DNA of 64,000 bases from Bog-756 sp049517675. GTDB taxonomy: Bacteria > Actinomycetota > Acidimicrobiia > Acidimicrobiales > RAAP-2. The position numbers were made by a program, and so were the translations under genes. This document shows, one piece after another, positions 25,967 to 34,807 of this stretch. The notes beneath the pieces are model-generated. The model saw nothing but the letters and a program-made list of their open reading frames with translations. It made no database searches and had not been told where the DNA came from. Each line of letters begins with the position of its first letter. The stretch's first letter is position 1. The DNA lies in NCBI GenBank assembly GCA_049517675.1, contig JBEKRV010000008.1, positions 30,152-94,151 of the forward strand. The letters are read 5' to 3'.

Positions 25967-26069
25967 GCCGGCGAGTGTAACGGAGGCCGACAACCCGGCC
26001 GAACGGACGTGCTCCTGACACCGCCGCCGACTTCGCAGCCGGTCACCACCGTGTGACCTGCGGTCCGGG

Positions 26070-26579
26070 CTATGCACTCCTGCGCTTGGCGTCGAAGAAC
26101 CCGGTCAGGAGCTCGGCTGCCTCGTCGGCCCGGACACCGGCCGCCACCGCCACTTCGTGGTTGAGCCGGGGGTCGGCGCACAGATTGTAGAGCGAGCCGC
26201 ACGCCCCGGCCTTCGGGTCGGCCGCCCCGAAGACGACCCGTCCGAGGCGGGAGGCGACCAGGGCGCCGGCGCACATCGGACAGGGCTCGAGTGTCACCAC
26301 GAGAGTGACCTGCGACAGACGCCAGGTGCCGAGCACGGTGGCGGCGTCTGCCAACGCAAGGATCTCGGCGTGAGCCGTCGGATCGCCGGTGCGTTCGCGC
26401 TCGTTGTGGCGGGATGCGACGACCACCCCGTCGACCAGGGCGACTGCCCCGACCGGGACGTCCCCGTGGGCGGGAGCTGCCGCCGCCTCGACAAGTGCCA
26501 GACCCATGGCTGCGCCATCGTCGATCGCCGTCCCGGTCGCGGCCGACTGGTCCGGGGCCGGTCCCTCGATCGCCGTCAT
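26070..26579 (-). CDS. tadA: tRNA-specific adenosine deaminase (TadA)
   Basis: A 169-residue zinc-dependent deaminase that converts A34 to inosine in the anticodon of tRNA-Arg(ACG). The catalytic motif is H70-A-E72 in DPTAHAEILAL, and the other zinc ligands are Cys100 and Cys103 in EPCPMC. The GAADPKAGACGSLYNL segment is typical of TadA. The N-terminal 25 residues look like a disordered extension. TAGCAT stands 6 nt before the ATG, so the message may be leaderless. The gene lies between two tRNA-Ser genes and near the SRP RNA and dnaX, an arrangement seen in other actinobacteria. Confidence 0.92.
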   Translation of the reverse strand: MTAIEGPAPDQSAATGTAIDDGAAMGLALVEAAAAPAHGDVPVGAVALVDGVVVASRHNERERTGDPTAHAEILALADAATVLGTWRLSQVTLVVTLEPCPMCAGALVASRLGRVVFGAADPKAGACGSLYNLCADPRLNHEVAVAAGVRADEAAELLTGFFDAKRRSA

Positions 26580-26585
26580 CGCCTG

Positions 26586-26591
26586 ATGCTA
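26586..26591 (-). promoter_or_regulatory. -10 hexamer TAGCAT for tadA
   Basis: TAGCAT ends 6 nt before the tadA ATG, in the leaderless layout found repeatedly in this window. Confidence 0.5.
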
Positions 26592-26656
26592 ACGAAGCCA
26601 GGAGACCGCCGGATCGGGTGGATCGGCTCCGGTGGGAAGCCATGTCGATCCGTTGG

Positions 26657-26741
26657 CGGAGGCGGTGGGATTTGAACCCACGGTGAGTTTCCCCACACAC
26701 GATTTCCAATCGTGCCGATTCGGCCGCTCTCGCACGCCTCC
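26657..26741 (-). tRNA. tRNA-Ser (GGA)
   Basis: An 85-nt type II tRNA with acceptor GGAGGCG/CGCCTCC, discriminator G, anticodon loop TTGGAAA giving GGA, a long variable arm and T loop GTTCAAATC. No CCA encoded. Confidence 0.95.
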
Positions 26742-27071
26742 GTAGCGGTGCCGCCCCGGATCCCCCGGGGCGTCCACAGCCCCGACAGGCTACTCCGGTC
26801 GCCCGACTGCGAAGAACGTCGTGCCCGATGGACCGTCGGCGGTGTCGGCGGGCGCGGGGAAGAGCCGTTCGGAGACGCTTCGGAGAGCTGCCGGGGAGGA
26901 CCGGGTCGAACCGTTCCGGGCTATGCACACGTCATACACACAACGCGAAACCAAATCACCTGGGCCTGTTTCCGGCATCCGGCCTCCTGCGTCCGACTCC
27001 CATCCGCCTCCGGCCTCCAGCCTCCTCTGCTGCAGCCGGTGCGCCCCTGGGGCGGTACCATCGTCACCTCC
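26742..27071. other. 330-bp region without a gene, upstream of the SRP RNA
   Basis: No frame here reads like protein. It must contain the promoter of the SRP RNA and of the upstream minus-strand tRNA-Ser. A locally A-rich patch lies around 26925-26960, but I could not pick a convincing -35/-10 pair. Confidence 0.4.
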
Positions 27072-27201
27072 CCGGTGGTGGGTGCGGCGGCTGGGTCCTG
27101 CGCAACGTCCTCCTGTGAATCGAGTCAGGGTCGGAAGGCAGCAGCTCTCAGCAGGCAAGGGCGTGTGCCGCAGTCAACCTGGCCGCCGCACCGACCACCG
27201 G
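27072..27201 (+). ncRNA. ffs: signal recognition particle RNA (4.5S type)
   Basis: The centre holds the conserved apical domain GTCAGGGTCGGAAGGCAGCA with its GGAA tetraloop (27133-27136). The ends 27072-27091 and 27182-27201 pair over 20 bp with a single mismatch, giving a rod of about 130 nt with the tetraloop almost exactly in the middle. This RNA binds Ffh and targets ribosomes to the membrane. Its place just before dnaX agrees with other actinobacteria. The ends are set from the helix and could be off by a few bases. Confidence 0.85.
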
Positions 27202-27244
27202 GGCCGGCCGGCCCTCCCCTCCGATGACGCCGGGGGCCTGCCGG

Positions 27245-27250
27245 TAGGCT
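27245..27250 (+). promoter_or_regulatory. -10 hexamer TAGGCT for dnaX
   Basis: TAGGCT ends 7 nt before the GTG start of dnaX, so the dnaX message is probably leaderless and separate from the SRP RNA. Confidence 0.5.
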
Positions 27251-27257
27251 CCCGAAC

Positions 27258-29255
27258 GTGCCCGACCTCAACGAGGAGACCCCCTACCAGTCCCTGTACC
27301 GACGGTTCCGTCCCGCGACGTTCGCGGAGGTCCGGGGCCAGGATCACGTCGTACTCGCCCTGCGCAACGCGGTGCGGGACGGCCGGGTCGCCCACGCCTA
27401 CCTGTTCAGCGGCCCCCGGGGCACGGGCAAGACCTCGACCGCCCGGATCCTGGCCAAGGCGCTCAACTGCACCGATCTGCGCGACGGCGAGCCCTGCGGG
27501 GTCTGCACGTCGTGCGTGGAGATCACCCGGGGCACCTCGATGGACGTCCACGAGCTCGATGCCGCCTCGAACAACGGGGTCGATGCCATGCGCGACCTGG
27601 TGTCCCGTGCCGCCCTCGGATCCCCCGGTCGTCAGAAGGTGTACATCGTCGACGAGGTGCACATGCTGTCGACGGCAGCCTCGAATGCGCTCCTGAAGAC
27701 GCTCGAGGAACCGCCGGCCCATGTCGTCTTCGTCCTCGCCACCACCGACCCACAGAAGGTGCTGCCGACCATCCGGAGCCGGACCCAGCACTTCGAGTTC
27801 CGGCTGCTCGGCCCCGACATCCTCTCCTCCCTGCTCGCCCAGGTCCGCGACGACGCCCACCTGGACGTGGGCGACGAGGCCCTGGACCTTGCCGTGCGAC
27901 GGGGGAGGGGATCGGCCCGCGATGCCTTGTCCGTCCTCGACCAGGTGGCTGCCTCCGAGACGGTGGACGACGACCTGCCCGAGCTCGACGAGGTGGTCGA
28001 GTCACTGGCCGAGCGCGATGTGGAGCGTGCCCTGGTCGCCGTCGCCCATCTGACCGCCGCCGGATTCAGTCCTCAACAGCTCACCGGGGACCTCGTCGAC
28101 CACCTCCGCCAGGGATTCCTCGCGCTGGTCGCCCCCGAGCTGGTCACCGTGGCCGGAGCCGAACGGGACGTGCTGGCGGCCCAGGCCGGCCGGGTGGGGC
28201 TGGCCACTCTGGTGCGGGCCATGGAGGATCTCGGACGTGCCCAGATCGGCATGCGCGACGCGCCCGACCCGCGGGTCAATCTCGAGGTGGCGCTGGTGCG
28301 ACTGGTGCATCCCGAGGCCGACGACTCGACGGCCGCCCTGCTGGCCCGGATCGAGCGGCTCGAGCAGTCGGGGGTCGCTGGAGCACCTGCGCCGTCCCCT
28401 CGGCATGCGGGCCCCCCGGGGCCCGGGACCGCTCCCCCGGCCGGAGCGGCACTGGCCGCCCGGGCCGCGGCGGTGCCGGGCCGGCGCCCCACCGTCCCCG
28501 TGGACGTCCGTCCAGAGGAGCCGTCCGGGGAGCAGCGACCCGCCGAGGCGCCACCGGCGACCGAGCCGCCCCCTCCGGGGCCCGCCGGCCCGCGCCCCAC
28601 GCTGGGCGCCCACCGCCGGAGGGCGGCCCCGGCAGGTGGACCCCCGGTGGCGCCCGAGGACGAGGCCCGCCTGCCCGCGGAGCCGATCGCCCATCCCTCC
28701 GAGGTCTCGCCGGGCCCGGAACCGGCCGCATCCACGTCGGCACCGGCCTCGTCCACGTCGGCACCCTTCCCGTCCCGGGACGAGTTGGTGCAGGCCTGGG
28801 GCGATCAGGTCATCGGCCGACTCCGACCGAAGGCCAAGGCGCTGTTCCAGGCGGGCCGCTTCGTCGGCGCCGACGGCGAGCAGGCCGAATTCGGGCTCCC
28901 GAATCAGATTCACCGCAACCGGTGCGAGGAGATGCGGCCCGAGGTCGAGGCCGCCCTGGCCGACCAGTTCGGACGACCGATCCCGCTGGTCCTGGTGGTC
29001 GACGCCGCCCCCGGATCGCCGGCCACCCCGGGGTCACCGTCCTCCCCGGCTCCTCCCTCCGCCGCCGGGCCCCGGTCCGATGACGCTGGAACCTCCGACC
29101 GGGTGGCCCCGACCGCGCCCCGAGCCGGCGATCCCGACGAGCCCGAGGAGGACCTGTCCGACTTCGACGACGTCGACCTGGAAGTGGCCGAGATCGACAA
29201 CTCGGCCCAGGCGCGACTCCTCCAGGCGTTCCCGGGCGCCGAGGAGGTGGTCTAG
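27258..29255 (+). CDS. dnaX: DNA polymerase III subunits gamma and tau
   Basis: A 665-residue clamp-loader ATPase. Walker A is GPRGTGKTS (about residues 52-60), followed by a zinc-binding cysteine cluster in GEPCGVCTSC, Walker B with VYIVDEVHML and the sensor SRTQHFEF. The three AAA+ and collar domains end near residue 370. Next is a Pro/Ala-rich linker of about 130 residues, then a C-terminal domain (RDELVQAWGDQVIGRL) of the tau type that contacts other replisome parts, and an acidic tail. I see no programmed-frameshift slippery run. The GTG start at 27258 lies 7 nt after TAGGCT. The stop is directly followed by recR. Confidence 0.95.
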   Translation: MPDLNEETPYQSLYRRFRPATFAEVRGQDHVVLALRNAVRDGRVAHAYLFSGPRGTGKTSTARILAKALNCTDLRDGEPCGVCTSCVEITRGTSMDVHELDAASNNGVDAMRDLVSRAALGSPGRQKVYIVDEVHMLSTAASNALLKTLEEPPAHVVFVLATTDPQKVLPTIRSRTQHFEFRLLGPDILSSLLAQVRDDAHLDVGDEALDLAVRRGRGSARDALSVLDQVAASETVDDDLPELDEVVESLAERDVERALVAVAHLTAAGFSPQQLTGDLVDHLRQGFLALVAPELVTVAGAERDVLAAQAGRVGLATLVRAMEDLGRAQIGMRDAPDPRVNLEVALVRLVHPEADDSTAALLARIERLEQSGVAGAPAPSPRHAGPPGPGTAPPAGAALAARAAAVPGRRPTVPVDVRPEEPSGEQRPAEAPPATEPPPPGPAGPRPTLGAHRRRAAPAGGPPVAPEDEARLPAEPIAHPSEVSPGPEPAASTSAPASSTSAPFPSRDELVQAWGDQVIGRLRPKAKALFQAGRFVGADGEQAEFGLPNQIHRNRCEEMRPEVEAALADQFGRPIPLVLVVDAAPGSPATPGSPSSPAPPSAAGPRSDDAGTSDRVAPTAPRAGDPDEPEEDLSDFDDVDLEVAEIDNSAQARLLQAFPGAEEVV

Positions 29256-29861
29256 GTGGCGGTCTTCTCCGGCCCCCTGCAGAACCTCATCGACGAGATG
29301 GGACGGCTGCCCGGCATCGGCCCCAAGTCGGCCCAGCGGATCACCTTCCATCTGCTCAAGGTGGCTCCGGAGGACGCGCTCCGCCTCGCCGAGGCGATCA
29401 TCGCCGTGAAGGAGCGGATCACCCTGTGCACCCGGTGCTTCAACGTGGCCGAGGGCGGGCTGTGTGCCGTCTGCCTCGACGACCGTCGCGATGCCACGGT
29501 GATCTGCGTGGTCGAGGATCCCCGCGACATCGTCTCGGTGGAGAAGACCGGGGAGTTCTCGGGCAGGTACCACGTGCTCCAGGGCTCCCTGAATCCCATC
29601 GAGGGAATCGGCCCCGAACAGCTACGGGTGCGCGAGCTCCTGCTCCGGCTCGACGACGAGGGGATCACCGAGGTGATCCTCTGCACCAATCCCAATCTCG
29701 AGGGCGAGGCCACCGCCATGTACCTGGCCCGGCTGCTGAAACCGATGGGCCTGACGGTCACCCGTATCGCCAGCGGCCTCCCGGTCGGCGGTGACCTCGA
29801 GTACGCCGACGAGCTGACGTTGGGCCGGGCGCTCGAGGGTCGGCGCGAAGTCGATGCCTGA
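29256..29861 (+). CDS. recR: recombination mediator protein RecR
   Basis: A 201-residue DNA repair protein that works with RecF/RecO to load RecA at gaps. It has the N-terminal helix-hairpin-helix (LPGIGPKSAQRITF), a zinc finger with Cys58, Cys61, Cys70 and Cys73, and a Toprim domain with VVEDPRDIVSVE and TNPNLEGEATA. The length is standard. The GTG start directly abuts the dnaX TAG with no gap, so translation is almost certainly coupled. The dnaX-recR order is widespread in bacteria. Confidence 0.95.
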   Translation: MAVFSGPLQNLIDEMGRLPGIGPKSAQRITFHLLKVAPEDALRLAEAIIAVKERITLCTRCFNVAEGGLCAVCLDDRRDATVICVVEDPRDIVSVEKTGEFSGRYHVLQGSLNPIEGIGPEQLRVRELLLRLDDEGITEVILCTNPNLEGEATAMYLARLLKPMGLTVTRIASGLPVGGDLEYADELTLGRALEGRREVDA

Positions 29862-29895
29862 CGTCGGCCGGAACTGACGCCGCTCCCCGATCGCC

Positions 29896-30465
29896 ATGGG
29901 CAACGATGAGGAGATGGAGCACGACGACGTCCGCCACCTGTGGATCCTCCGGCACGCGAAGGCGGTGGCCGAGCCGACCTGGGGAGGGCTGGACCGCGAC
30001 CGGCCCTTGACCGAGCGGGGCCGCCGGGACGCGACGACCCTCGGGCACCGCCTGGCGACCGAGGACCCGCCGCTCGGCCTGGTCGGCCTGACCACCCCCG
30101 AGTTGGCCATCTGCTCGAGCGCGGCACGCACCCACGAGACGGCGGAGCTGGTGCTCGGTGACGCCGAGGACCGCATCCCGCTCGATGCCTACCGGTCGCT
30201 CTACCAGGCCGGGCCGGACACGGTGCTCACCTACCTGCGCGAGGTCGACGAGCACGCCCGCTCCGCACTCGTCGTCGGGCACAACCCGACGATGTACCTC
30301 GTGGCGTGGGACCTGCTGGTGGACGGGTCGGCCGACCGCGTCGCCCTGGAGGCGGGAGGTTTCCCGACCTGCGGTTTGGCCGTCCTCGAATTGCACGTGG
30401 GTGCGTGGGAGGACGTGGCGGCCGGCTGTGCCACCCTGGTCGGACTGTTCTCCCCTCCCTACTGA
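29896..30465 (+). CDS. histidine phosphatase family protein (SixA-like)
   Basis: A 189-residue protein of the phosphoglycerate mutase-like superfamily. The catalytic RHG-type motif is LRHAKAV, followed by DRPLTERGRRDA, CSSAARTHETAEL and VGHNPTMY, the four blocks of the SixA branch. SixA dephosphorylates phosphohistidine on signalling proteins. The true substrate here is open. The ATG at 29896 is chosen; an ATG 18 nt further in (29914) is also possible and is directly preceded by GAGGAG. It follows recR by 34 bp on the same strand and converges on the sulfotransferase gene. Confidence 0.82.
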   Translation: MGNDEEMEHDDVRHLWILRHAKAVAEPTWGGLDRDRPLTERGRRDATTLGHRLATEDPPLGLVGLTTPELAICSSAARTHETAELVLGDAEDRIPLDAYRSLYQAGPDTVLTYLREVDEHARSALVVGHNPTMYLVAWDLLVDGSADRVALEAGGFPTCGLAVLELHVGAWEDVAAGCATLVGLFSPPY

Positions 30466-30511
30466 TCCCGCCCACCGATCCCGGCCCCGTCTACGCCGGC
30501 CGGGCAGACCT

Positions 30512-31693
30512 CTATCCCTCGGGTTCGGATCCGCCCCGCCTGCCGACCCGGCGGAGGGGCGCGGTCAGTGTCCAGCTCCGGGAGGTGCGGATCCGATCCA
30601 ACTCGAGCGCGAGCCCGGCGGCGTGGGCGTGGGCGCGGGCGATCTCCGCCCGGTGCGCTTCGAGCTCTTCCCCGGTGACCGACGCCGCGGCCTCGAGGGA
30701 TTCGATGAGCTCCAGGCGCTCGTCGGCGAGCCCGGCGGCGTTCCGGTAGACCTCCTCGAGCGCCCGGTAGGCGGCCTCCAGCTCGGCGTAGGCGTCGAGG
30801 GCGTCCGTCCACTTCCGGGTCAGGTCGTCCTGGACGGCCAACAGCCTGCCGTGCTCATCCAGCGCGTCGGTCGCCCAGCCCGGCGCGGGCTCGAACACCG
30901 TGGCCGGGAGCGCGTCGTGGGGACCGGCGAACTGCTCGAGCGCTTCGGCCATCCGGGCGATCTCCGGCGGGAGCGCGGTGGGACCGGACTCCCCGCGGTG
31001 GGCCAGGCGGGGGGAGATGGCCGCTGTCGCGGACTCGAGGTCCCATGTGCTCCCGACCGGAGGGACGACTCCCTGGGCTCCGAGCCACTCGACCAGCGCC
31101 TCGGCCGTGCCCCTGGGGTCGTCGAGGAGCTCGTCGCTGCTCAACACGTAGACGGGTTGCCCGACCAGGTCGGCCATCGCGGTGCGGACATAGCGGTCCC
31201 ACAGCGCCAGAGCGTGGCTGGCGGTCGACCCGTCACGCCGTTGCAGGGAGTCGCGGACCTCGTTCGCACGACGCCACACGAAGACGACGGGCGTCGGCCC
31301 GTGGAGGTGGCGCTTCCAGTAGGGAAGGAGGAGGCTCAGGCGTGGGTCCTTCCACACCTTGGGCCCGGGGCCGCCGTAGATCCGCAGGAGTGTGGCCCGG
31401 GCCTCGTCGTCGTAGGAGGTGACCCGCTCGTCGGACTCCCACCCCGGTGGGAGTCCGGGAGGGGCGTCCCACCAGCCGCCGAGCGACCCGAGCAGTCGGT
31501 CGTTGAGGGCGATGAGCGCCCTGCTCTCGAAGTGGACCGGGTTGTCGAACATCCCCGTGACGATGTCCGACTCCGGAGGAAGGGCCATGCCCAGGCCGGC
31601 GAGGAGCCCGGTCAGGGCCGAGGTGCCGCTCCGGTGCATGCCGACAACCAGGGTCCAGGGACCCTCGCCTCCGGAAACCGGGTCGTCGGACAA
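30512..31693 (-). CDS. sulfotransferase family protein with C-terminal coiled coil
   Basis: A 393-residue protein. The N-terminal domain begins with GMHRSGTSALTGLL, the 5'-phosphosulfate loop for PAPS, and continues with VWKDPRLSLLLPYW and VFVWRRANEVRDSL, as in bacterial sulfotransferases. From about residue 275 a heptad-like region rich in Leu, Ala and Glu forms a coiled coil. The protein ends with RTSRSWTLTAPLRRVG, a motif common at the ends of glycosyltransferase-linked envelope polysaccharide enzymes. It probably sulfates a cell-surface glycan or lipid. The start is TTG at 31693. The gene is 14 bp downstream of the thiolase gene, so the two may be co-transcribed. Confidence 0.78.
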   Translation of the reverse strand: MSDDPVSGGEGPWTLVVGMHRSGTSALTGLLAGLGMALPPESDIVTGMFDNPVHFESRALIALNDRLLGSLGGWWDAPPGLPPGWESDERVTSYDDEARATLLRIYGGPGPKVWKDPRLSLLLPYWKRHLHGPTPVVFVWRRANEVRDSLQRRDGSTASHALALWDRYVRTAMADLVGQPVYVLSSDELLDDPRGTAEALVEWLGAQGVVPPVGSTWDLESATAAISPRLAHRGESGPTALPPEIARMAEALEQFAGPHDALPATVFEPAPGWATDALDEHGRLLAVQDDLTRKWTDALDAYAELEAAYRALEEVYRNAAGLADERLELIESLEAAASVTGEELEAHRAEIARAHAHAAGLALELDRIRTSRSWTLTAPLRRVGRRGGSEPEG

Positions 31694-31707
31694 GAGGAAG
31701 TGGCTGG

Positions 31708-32889
31708 TCAGATGGTGCGCAGGATGGCGGCGTCGCCCTGTCCGCCACCGCCGCAGAGGCTGACGGCTGCGGTGCCGCCCCCCCGCCGCTTGAGCTCGAG
31801 CAGCGACGTCAGGGCGAGTCTGGTCCCCGACATCCCGACCGGGTGGCCGAGGGCGATGGCACCGCCGTTGACGTTCACCACGTCACTGCTGATGCCGAGG
31901 TCGTCGGCCGAGGCGAGGCCGACGGCGGCGAAGGCCTCGTTGATCTCGAACAGGTCGATGTCGCCCAGGCTGAGGCCGGCCCTCTTGAGGGCCACCTGGG
32001 TGGCGTGCGAGGGCTGGTGGAGGAGCGACGGGCTGGGCCCGGCCACCTGGCCGTAGCCGACCAGCTCGCCGAGCGGGGACACCCCGAGCTCCTCGGCCTT
32101 GGCCCGGGACATCACGATCACGGCGGCCGCTCCGTCGGAGATCTGGCTGGCGTTGCCGGCGGTGATGGTCCCCTCCTTGTCGAAGGCGGGGCGGAGCTTG
32201 GCGAGCGACTCGGCCGTGGTGTCCGCCCGCACCCCCTCGTCGGTGTCGACGACCAGCGGGTCGCCCTTGCGCTGAGGAACGTTCACCGGGACGATCTCCT
32301 CGGCGAACTTGCCGTCCTTGATGGCGGCCGCGGCACGCTCGTGGGACAGGGCGCTGAAGGCGTCCTGACGTTCGCGGGAGACACCGTCCGCCCCGTTGTA
32401 CCGCTCGGTGCCGAGGCCCATGGCGCACTGGTCGAAGGCGCAGAACAGACCGTCGTACATCATCGAGTCGACCATGGTGGCGTCGCCGATGCGATACCCG
32501 GCCCGGGCGCCGGGCAGGAGGTAGGGGGCCTGGGTCATCGACTCCATGCCACCGGCCACCACGATGTCGGCCTCGCCGGCGTTGATCATGAGGTCGGCCA
32601 GGTAGATCGCGTTGAGCCCCGACAGGCACACCTTGTTGATGGTGCTGGCCGCCACGTCCATCGGGATGCCGCCCTTCACGGCCGCCTGGCGGGCGGTGAT
32701 CTGACCGGCGCCGGCCAGGATGACCTGGCCCATGAAGACGTAGTCGACCTGGTCCGGGGCGATGCCGGCCCGCTCGAGGGCGGCGGCGATGGCGAAGCCA
32801 CCCAGGTCGGTGGCCGAAAAGCTGGCGAGGGAGCCCGAGAGCTTCCCGATCGGGGTACGTGCTCCTGCGACGATGACGGATCCGGACAT
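31708..32889 (-). CDS. acetyl-CoA C-acetyltransferase (thiolase)
   Basis: A 393-residue thiolase II that joins two acetyl-CoA to acetoacetyl-CoA (or the reverse). Cys88 in INKVCLSG is the acylated residue, His is in GGAIALGHPVG, and the second Cys is in LCGGGGQG. NEAFAAV and the length are typical of biosynthetic thiolases. The ATG has GGAGG well placed. It is divergent from the crotonyl-CoA carboxylase/reductase gene across 158 bp, so it probably supplies the first step of the ethylmalonyl-CoA pathway in this cluster. A beta-oxidation role is the alternative. Confidence 0.93.
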   Translation of the reverse strand: MSGSVIVAGARTPIGKLSGSLASFSATDLGGFAIAAALERAGIAPDQVDYVFMGQVILAGAGQITARQAAVKGGIPMDVAASTINKVCLSGLNAIYLADLMINAGEADIVVAGGMESMTQAPYLLPGARAGYRIGDATMVDSMMYDGLFCAFDQCAMGLGTERYNGADGVSRERQDAFSALSHERAAAAIKDGKFAEEIVPVNVPQRKGDPLVVDTDEGVRADTTAESLAKLRPAFDKEGTITAGNASQISDGAAAVIVMSRAKAEELGVSPLGELVGYGQVAGPSPSLLHQPSHATQVALKRAGLSLGDIDLFEINEAFAAVGLASADDLGISSDVVNVNGGAIALGHPVGMSGTRLALTSLLELKRRGGGTAAVSLCGGGGQGDAAILRTI

Positions 32890-33033
32890 GGAAACCTCCG
32901 CGGCCTGCTGGCCGATTCAGGCGGCGTTCCCCCCATGGGCGCGCCACGACGACAGGTGCACATGATACGGCCTGTCCGGCACCGTGCCATCCCGGCCGCG
33001 CGATGCCCCTGGGAGCGGACCCGACGGGCGGAC

Positions 33034-33039
33034 TATCCT
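33034..33039 (+). promoter_or_regulatory. -10 hexamer TATCCT for ccr
   Basis: TATCCT ends 8 nt before the ATG of the crotonyl-CoA carboxylase/reductase gene, again a leaderless layout. Confidence 0.5.
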
Positions 33040-33047
33040 CGACCCCC

Positions 33048-34388
33048 ATGCAGGAAATCCTCTCAGCCATCCTGGCCGGCGCATCCGGCGAGGAGATCGC
33101 CGCCATCCCCGTCCCCGACACCTACCGCGCAGCCTTCGTCAAGCGTGACGAGATGGACATGTTCGAGGGCATGGCGTCCGAGGACAAGGACCCCCGCAAG
33201 TCGCTCCACGTGGGTGAGGTCCCCACCCCCGAACTGGCTCCGGACGAGGCCTACATCGCCGTGATGGCCAGCGCCATCAACTTCAACACGGTGTGGACGT
33301 CGATCTTCGAGCCCCTGCCCACGTTCGGCTTCCTCGACCGGCTCGGCCGGGAGAGCGTGTGGGGCGCCCGCCACCCCCTCGACCACCACGTCGTCGGCTC
33401 CGACGCGTCGGCCGTGGTCCTGAAGGTGGGCTCGGCGGTCCGGAACTGGAAGCCGGGGGACAAGGTCACGGTCCACTGCAACTACGTGGACGACCAGAGC
33501 CCGACAGCCCACGACGACTCGATGCTCGCCGACAACCAGAGGATCTGGGGCTTCGAGACCAACTTCGGCGGCCTGGCCGACCTGTCCGTCGTCAAGGCCA
33601 ACCAGCTGATGCCCAAGCCGGCCCACCTCTCGTGGGAGGAGGCGGCGGTCAACGCACTGTGCAATTCCACCTCGTACCGCATGCTGGTCTCGAAGAACGG
33701 GGCGATGATCAAGCAGGGGGACAAGGTGCTGGTGTGGGGGGCGTCGGGCGGGCTCGGCGCCTACGCCGTGCAGTACTGCCTCAACGGCGGGGCGACCCCG
33801 GTCGGCGTGGTCTCGTCGCAGTCGAAGGTGGACCTCCTCCACGAGCTCGGCGTCGAGGCGGTCATCGACCGGAAGGTGGCCGGGTACCGGTTCTGGAAGG
33901 ACGAGTTCCACCAGGACGAGTCGGAGTGGCGTCGGCTGGGCAAGGACATCCGGGGCCTGGTCGGCGACGACGTCGACATCGTCTTCGAGCACCCCGGGCG
34001 CCAGACCATGGGTGCCTCGGTGTTCGCGGCCAAGCGGGGCGGGACCATCGTCACCTGCGCGGCGACCTCGGGCTACATGATCGAGTACGACAACCGCCAC
34101 CTGTGGATGAAGCTCAAGACCATCAAGGGCTCCCACTTCGCCAACTACCGCGAGGCGTGGGACGCCAACCAGCTGGTGTGCGAGGGCAAGATCCTGCCGC
34201 CGCTGTCGGCGGTGCACACCCTCGACAACGTGGGCGATGCCGCCTACCAGGTGCACAAGAACCTCCACGAGGGCAAGATCGGCGTGCTCTGCCTGGCGCC
34301 CGAGGAGGGACTGGGGATCGACGACCACGAGCTGCGGGCGCAGGTCGGCGAGGACCGCATCACGCTGTTCAGGAGGCACGGGGCATGA
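33048..34388 (+). CDS. ccr: crotonyl-CoA carboxylase/reductase
   Basis: A 446-residue MDR-superfamily enzyme that reductively carboxylates crotonyl-CoA with CO2 and NADPH to ethylmalonyl-CoA, the key step of the ethylmalonyl-CoA pathway. Hallmarks include ASAINFNTVWTSIFEPLPTF, DHHVVGSDASAVVLKVG, IWGFETNFGGLADLS, the nucleotide motif WGASGGLGAYAVQYC, and EHPGRQTMGASVF. The length and the N-terminal extension agree with Ccr rather than simple enoyl reductases. The ATG at 33048 has TATCCT 8 nt upstream; longer frames start in the promoter. The stop overlaps the start of the epimerase gene (ATGA). Confidence 0.95.
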   Translation: MQEILSAILAGASGEEIAAIPVPDTYRAAFVKRDEMDMFEGMASEDKDPRKSLHVGEVPTPELAPDEAYIAVMASAINFNTVWTSIFEPLPTFGFLDRLGRESVWGARHPLDHHVVGSDASAVVLKVGSAVRNWKPGDKVTVHCNYVDDQSPTAHDDSMLADNQRIWGFETNFGGLADLSVVKANQLMPKPAHLSWEEAAVNALCNSTSYRMLVSKNGAMIKQGDKVLVWGASGGLGAYAVQYCLNGGATPVGVVSSQSKVDLLHELGVEAVIDRKVAGYRFWKDEFHQDESEWRRLGKDIRGLVGDDVDIVFEHPGRQTMGASVFAAKRGGTIVTCAATSGYMIEYDNRHLWMKLKTIKGSHFANYREAWDANQLVCEGKILPPLSAVHTLDNVGDAAYQVHKNLHEGKIGVLCLAPEEGLGIDDHELRAQVGEDRITLFRRHGA

Positions 34389-34795
34389 CCGAGATGCTGC
34401 TCACCGAGATCGACCACGTGGCCATCGCCGTGCCCGACCTCGACGCCGCCATCGCCTACTACGAGGAGACGTTCGGGGCCACCGTGTACCACCGCGAGCG
34501 GGTCGACTCGGACGGTGTCGAGGAGGCACTGCTGAAGGTGGCCGACAGCTATGTGCAGCTCCTGACCCCGACCACCGACACATCGCCGGTGGCCAGGTAC
34601 CTGGAGAAGAAGGGCCCGGGCATCCACCACGTCGGCTACCGCGTGGCCGACTGCGCCGCCGCCCTCCAGTCGGTCAAGGACCACGGCGGCCGGGTCATCG
34701 ACGAGGCACCACGTCCCGGCTCACGCGGCACGACCGTCGCCTTCGTCCATCCGAGCGGCGCCTTCGGCACCCTGATCGAGCTCGTCCAGGAGTAG
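34385..34795 (+). CDS. mce: ethylmalonyl-CoA/methylmalonyl-CoA epimerase
   Basis: A 136-residue vicinal-oxygen-chelate protein. Two beta-alpha-beta modules begin with IDHVAIAVPDLDAAIAYYE and IHHVGYRVADCAAAL, and metal ligands are the histidines in those segments plus the Glu in TLIELVQ. It interconverts the stereoisomers of ethylmalonyl- and methylmalonyl-CoA, linking Ccr or propionyl-CoA carboxylase to the mutase. Its ATG overlaps the ccr stop by 4 bp, so the two are translationally coupled. This favours a role on ethylmalonyl-CoA; the same enzyme serves both substrates in known pathways. Confidence 0.92.
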   Translation: MTEMLLTEIDHVAIAVPDLDAAIAYYEETFGATVYHRERVDSDGVEEALLKVADSYVQLLTPTTDTSPVARYLEKKGPGIHHVGYRVADCAAALQSVKDHGGRVIDEAPRPGSRGTTVAFVHPSGAFGTLIELVQE

Positions 34796-34807
34796 TCGAC
34801 CGGGCGA

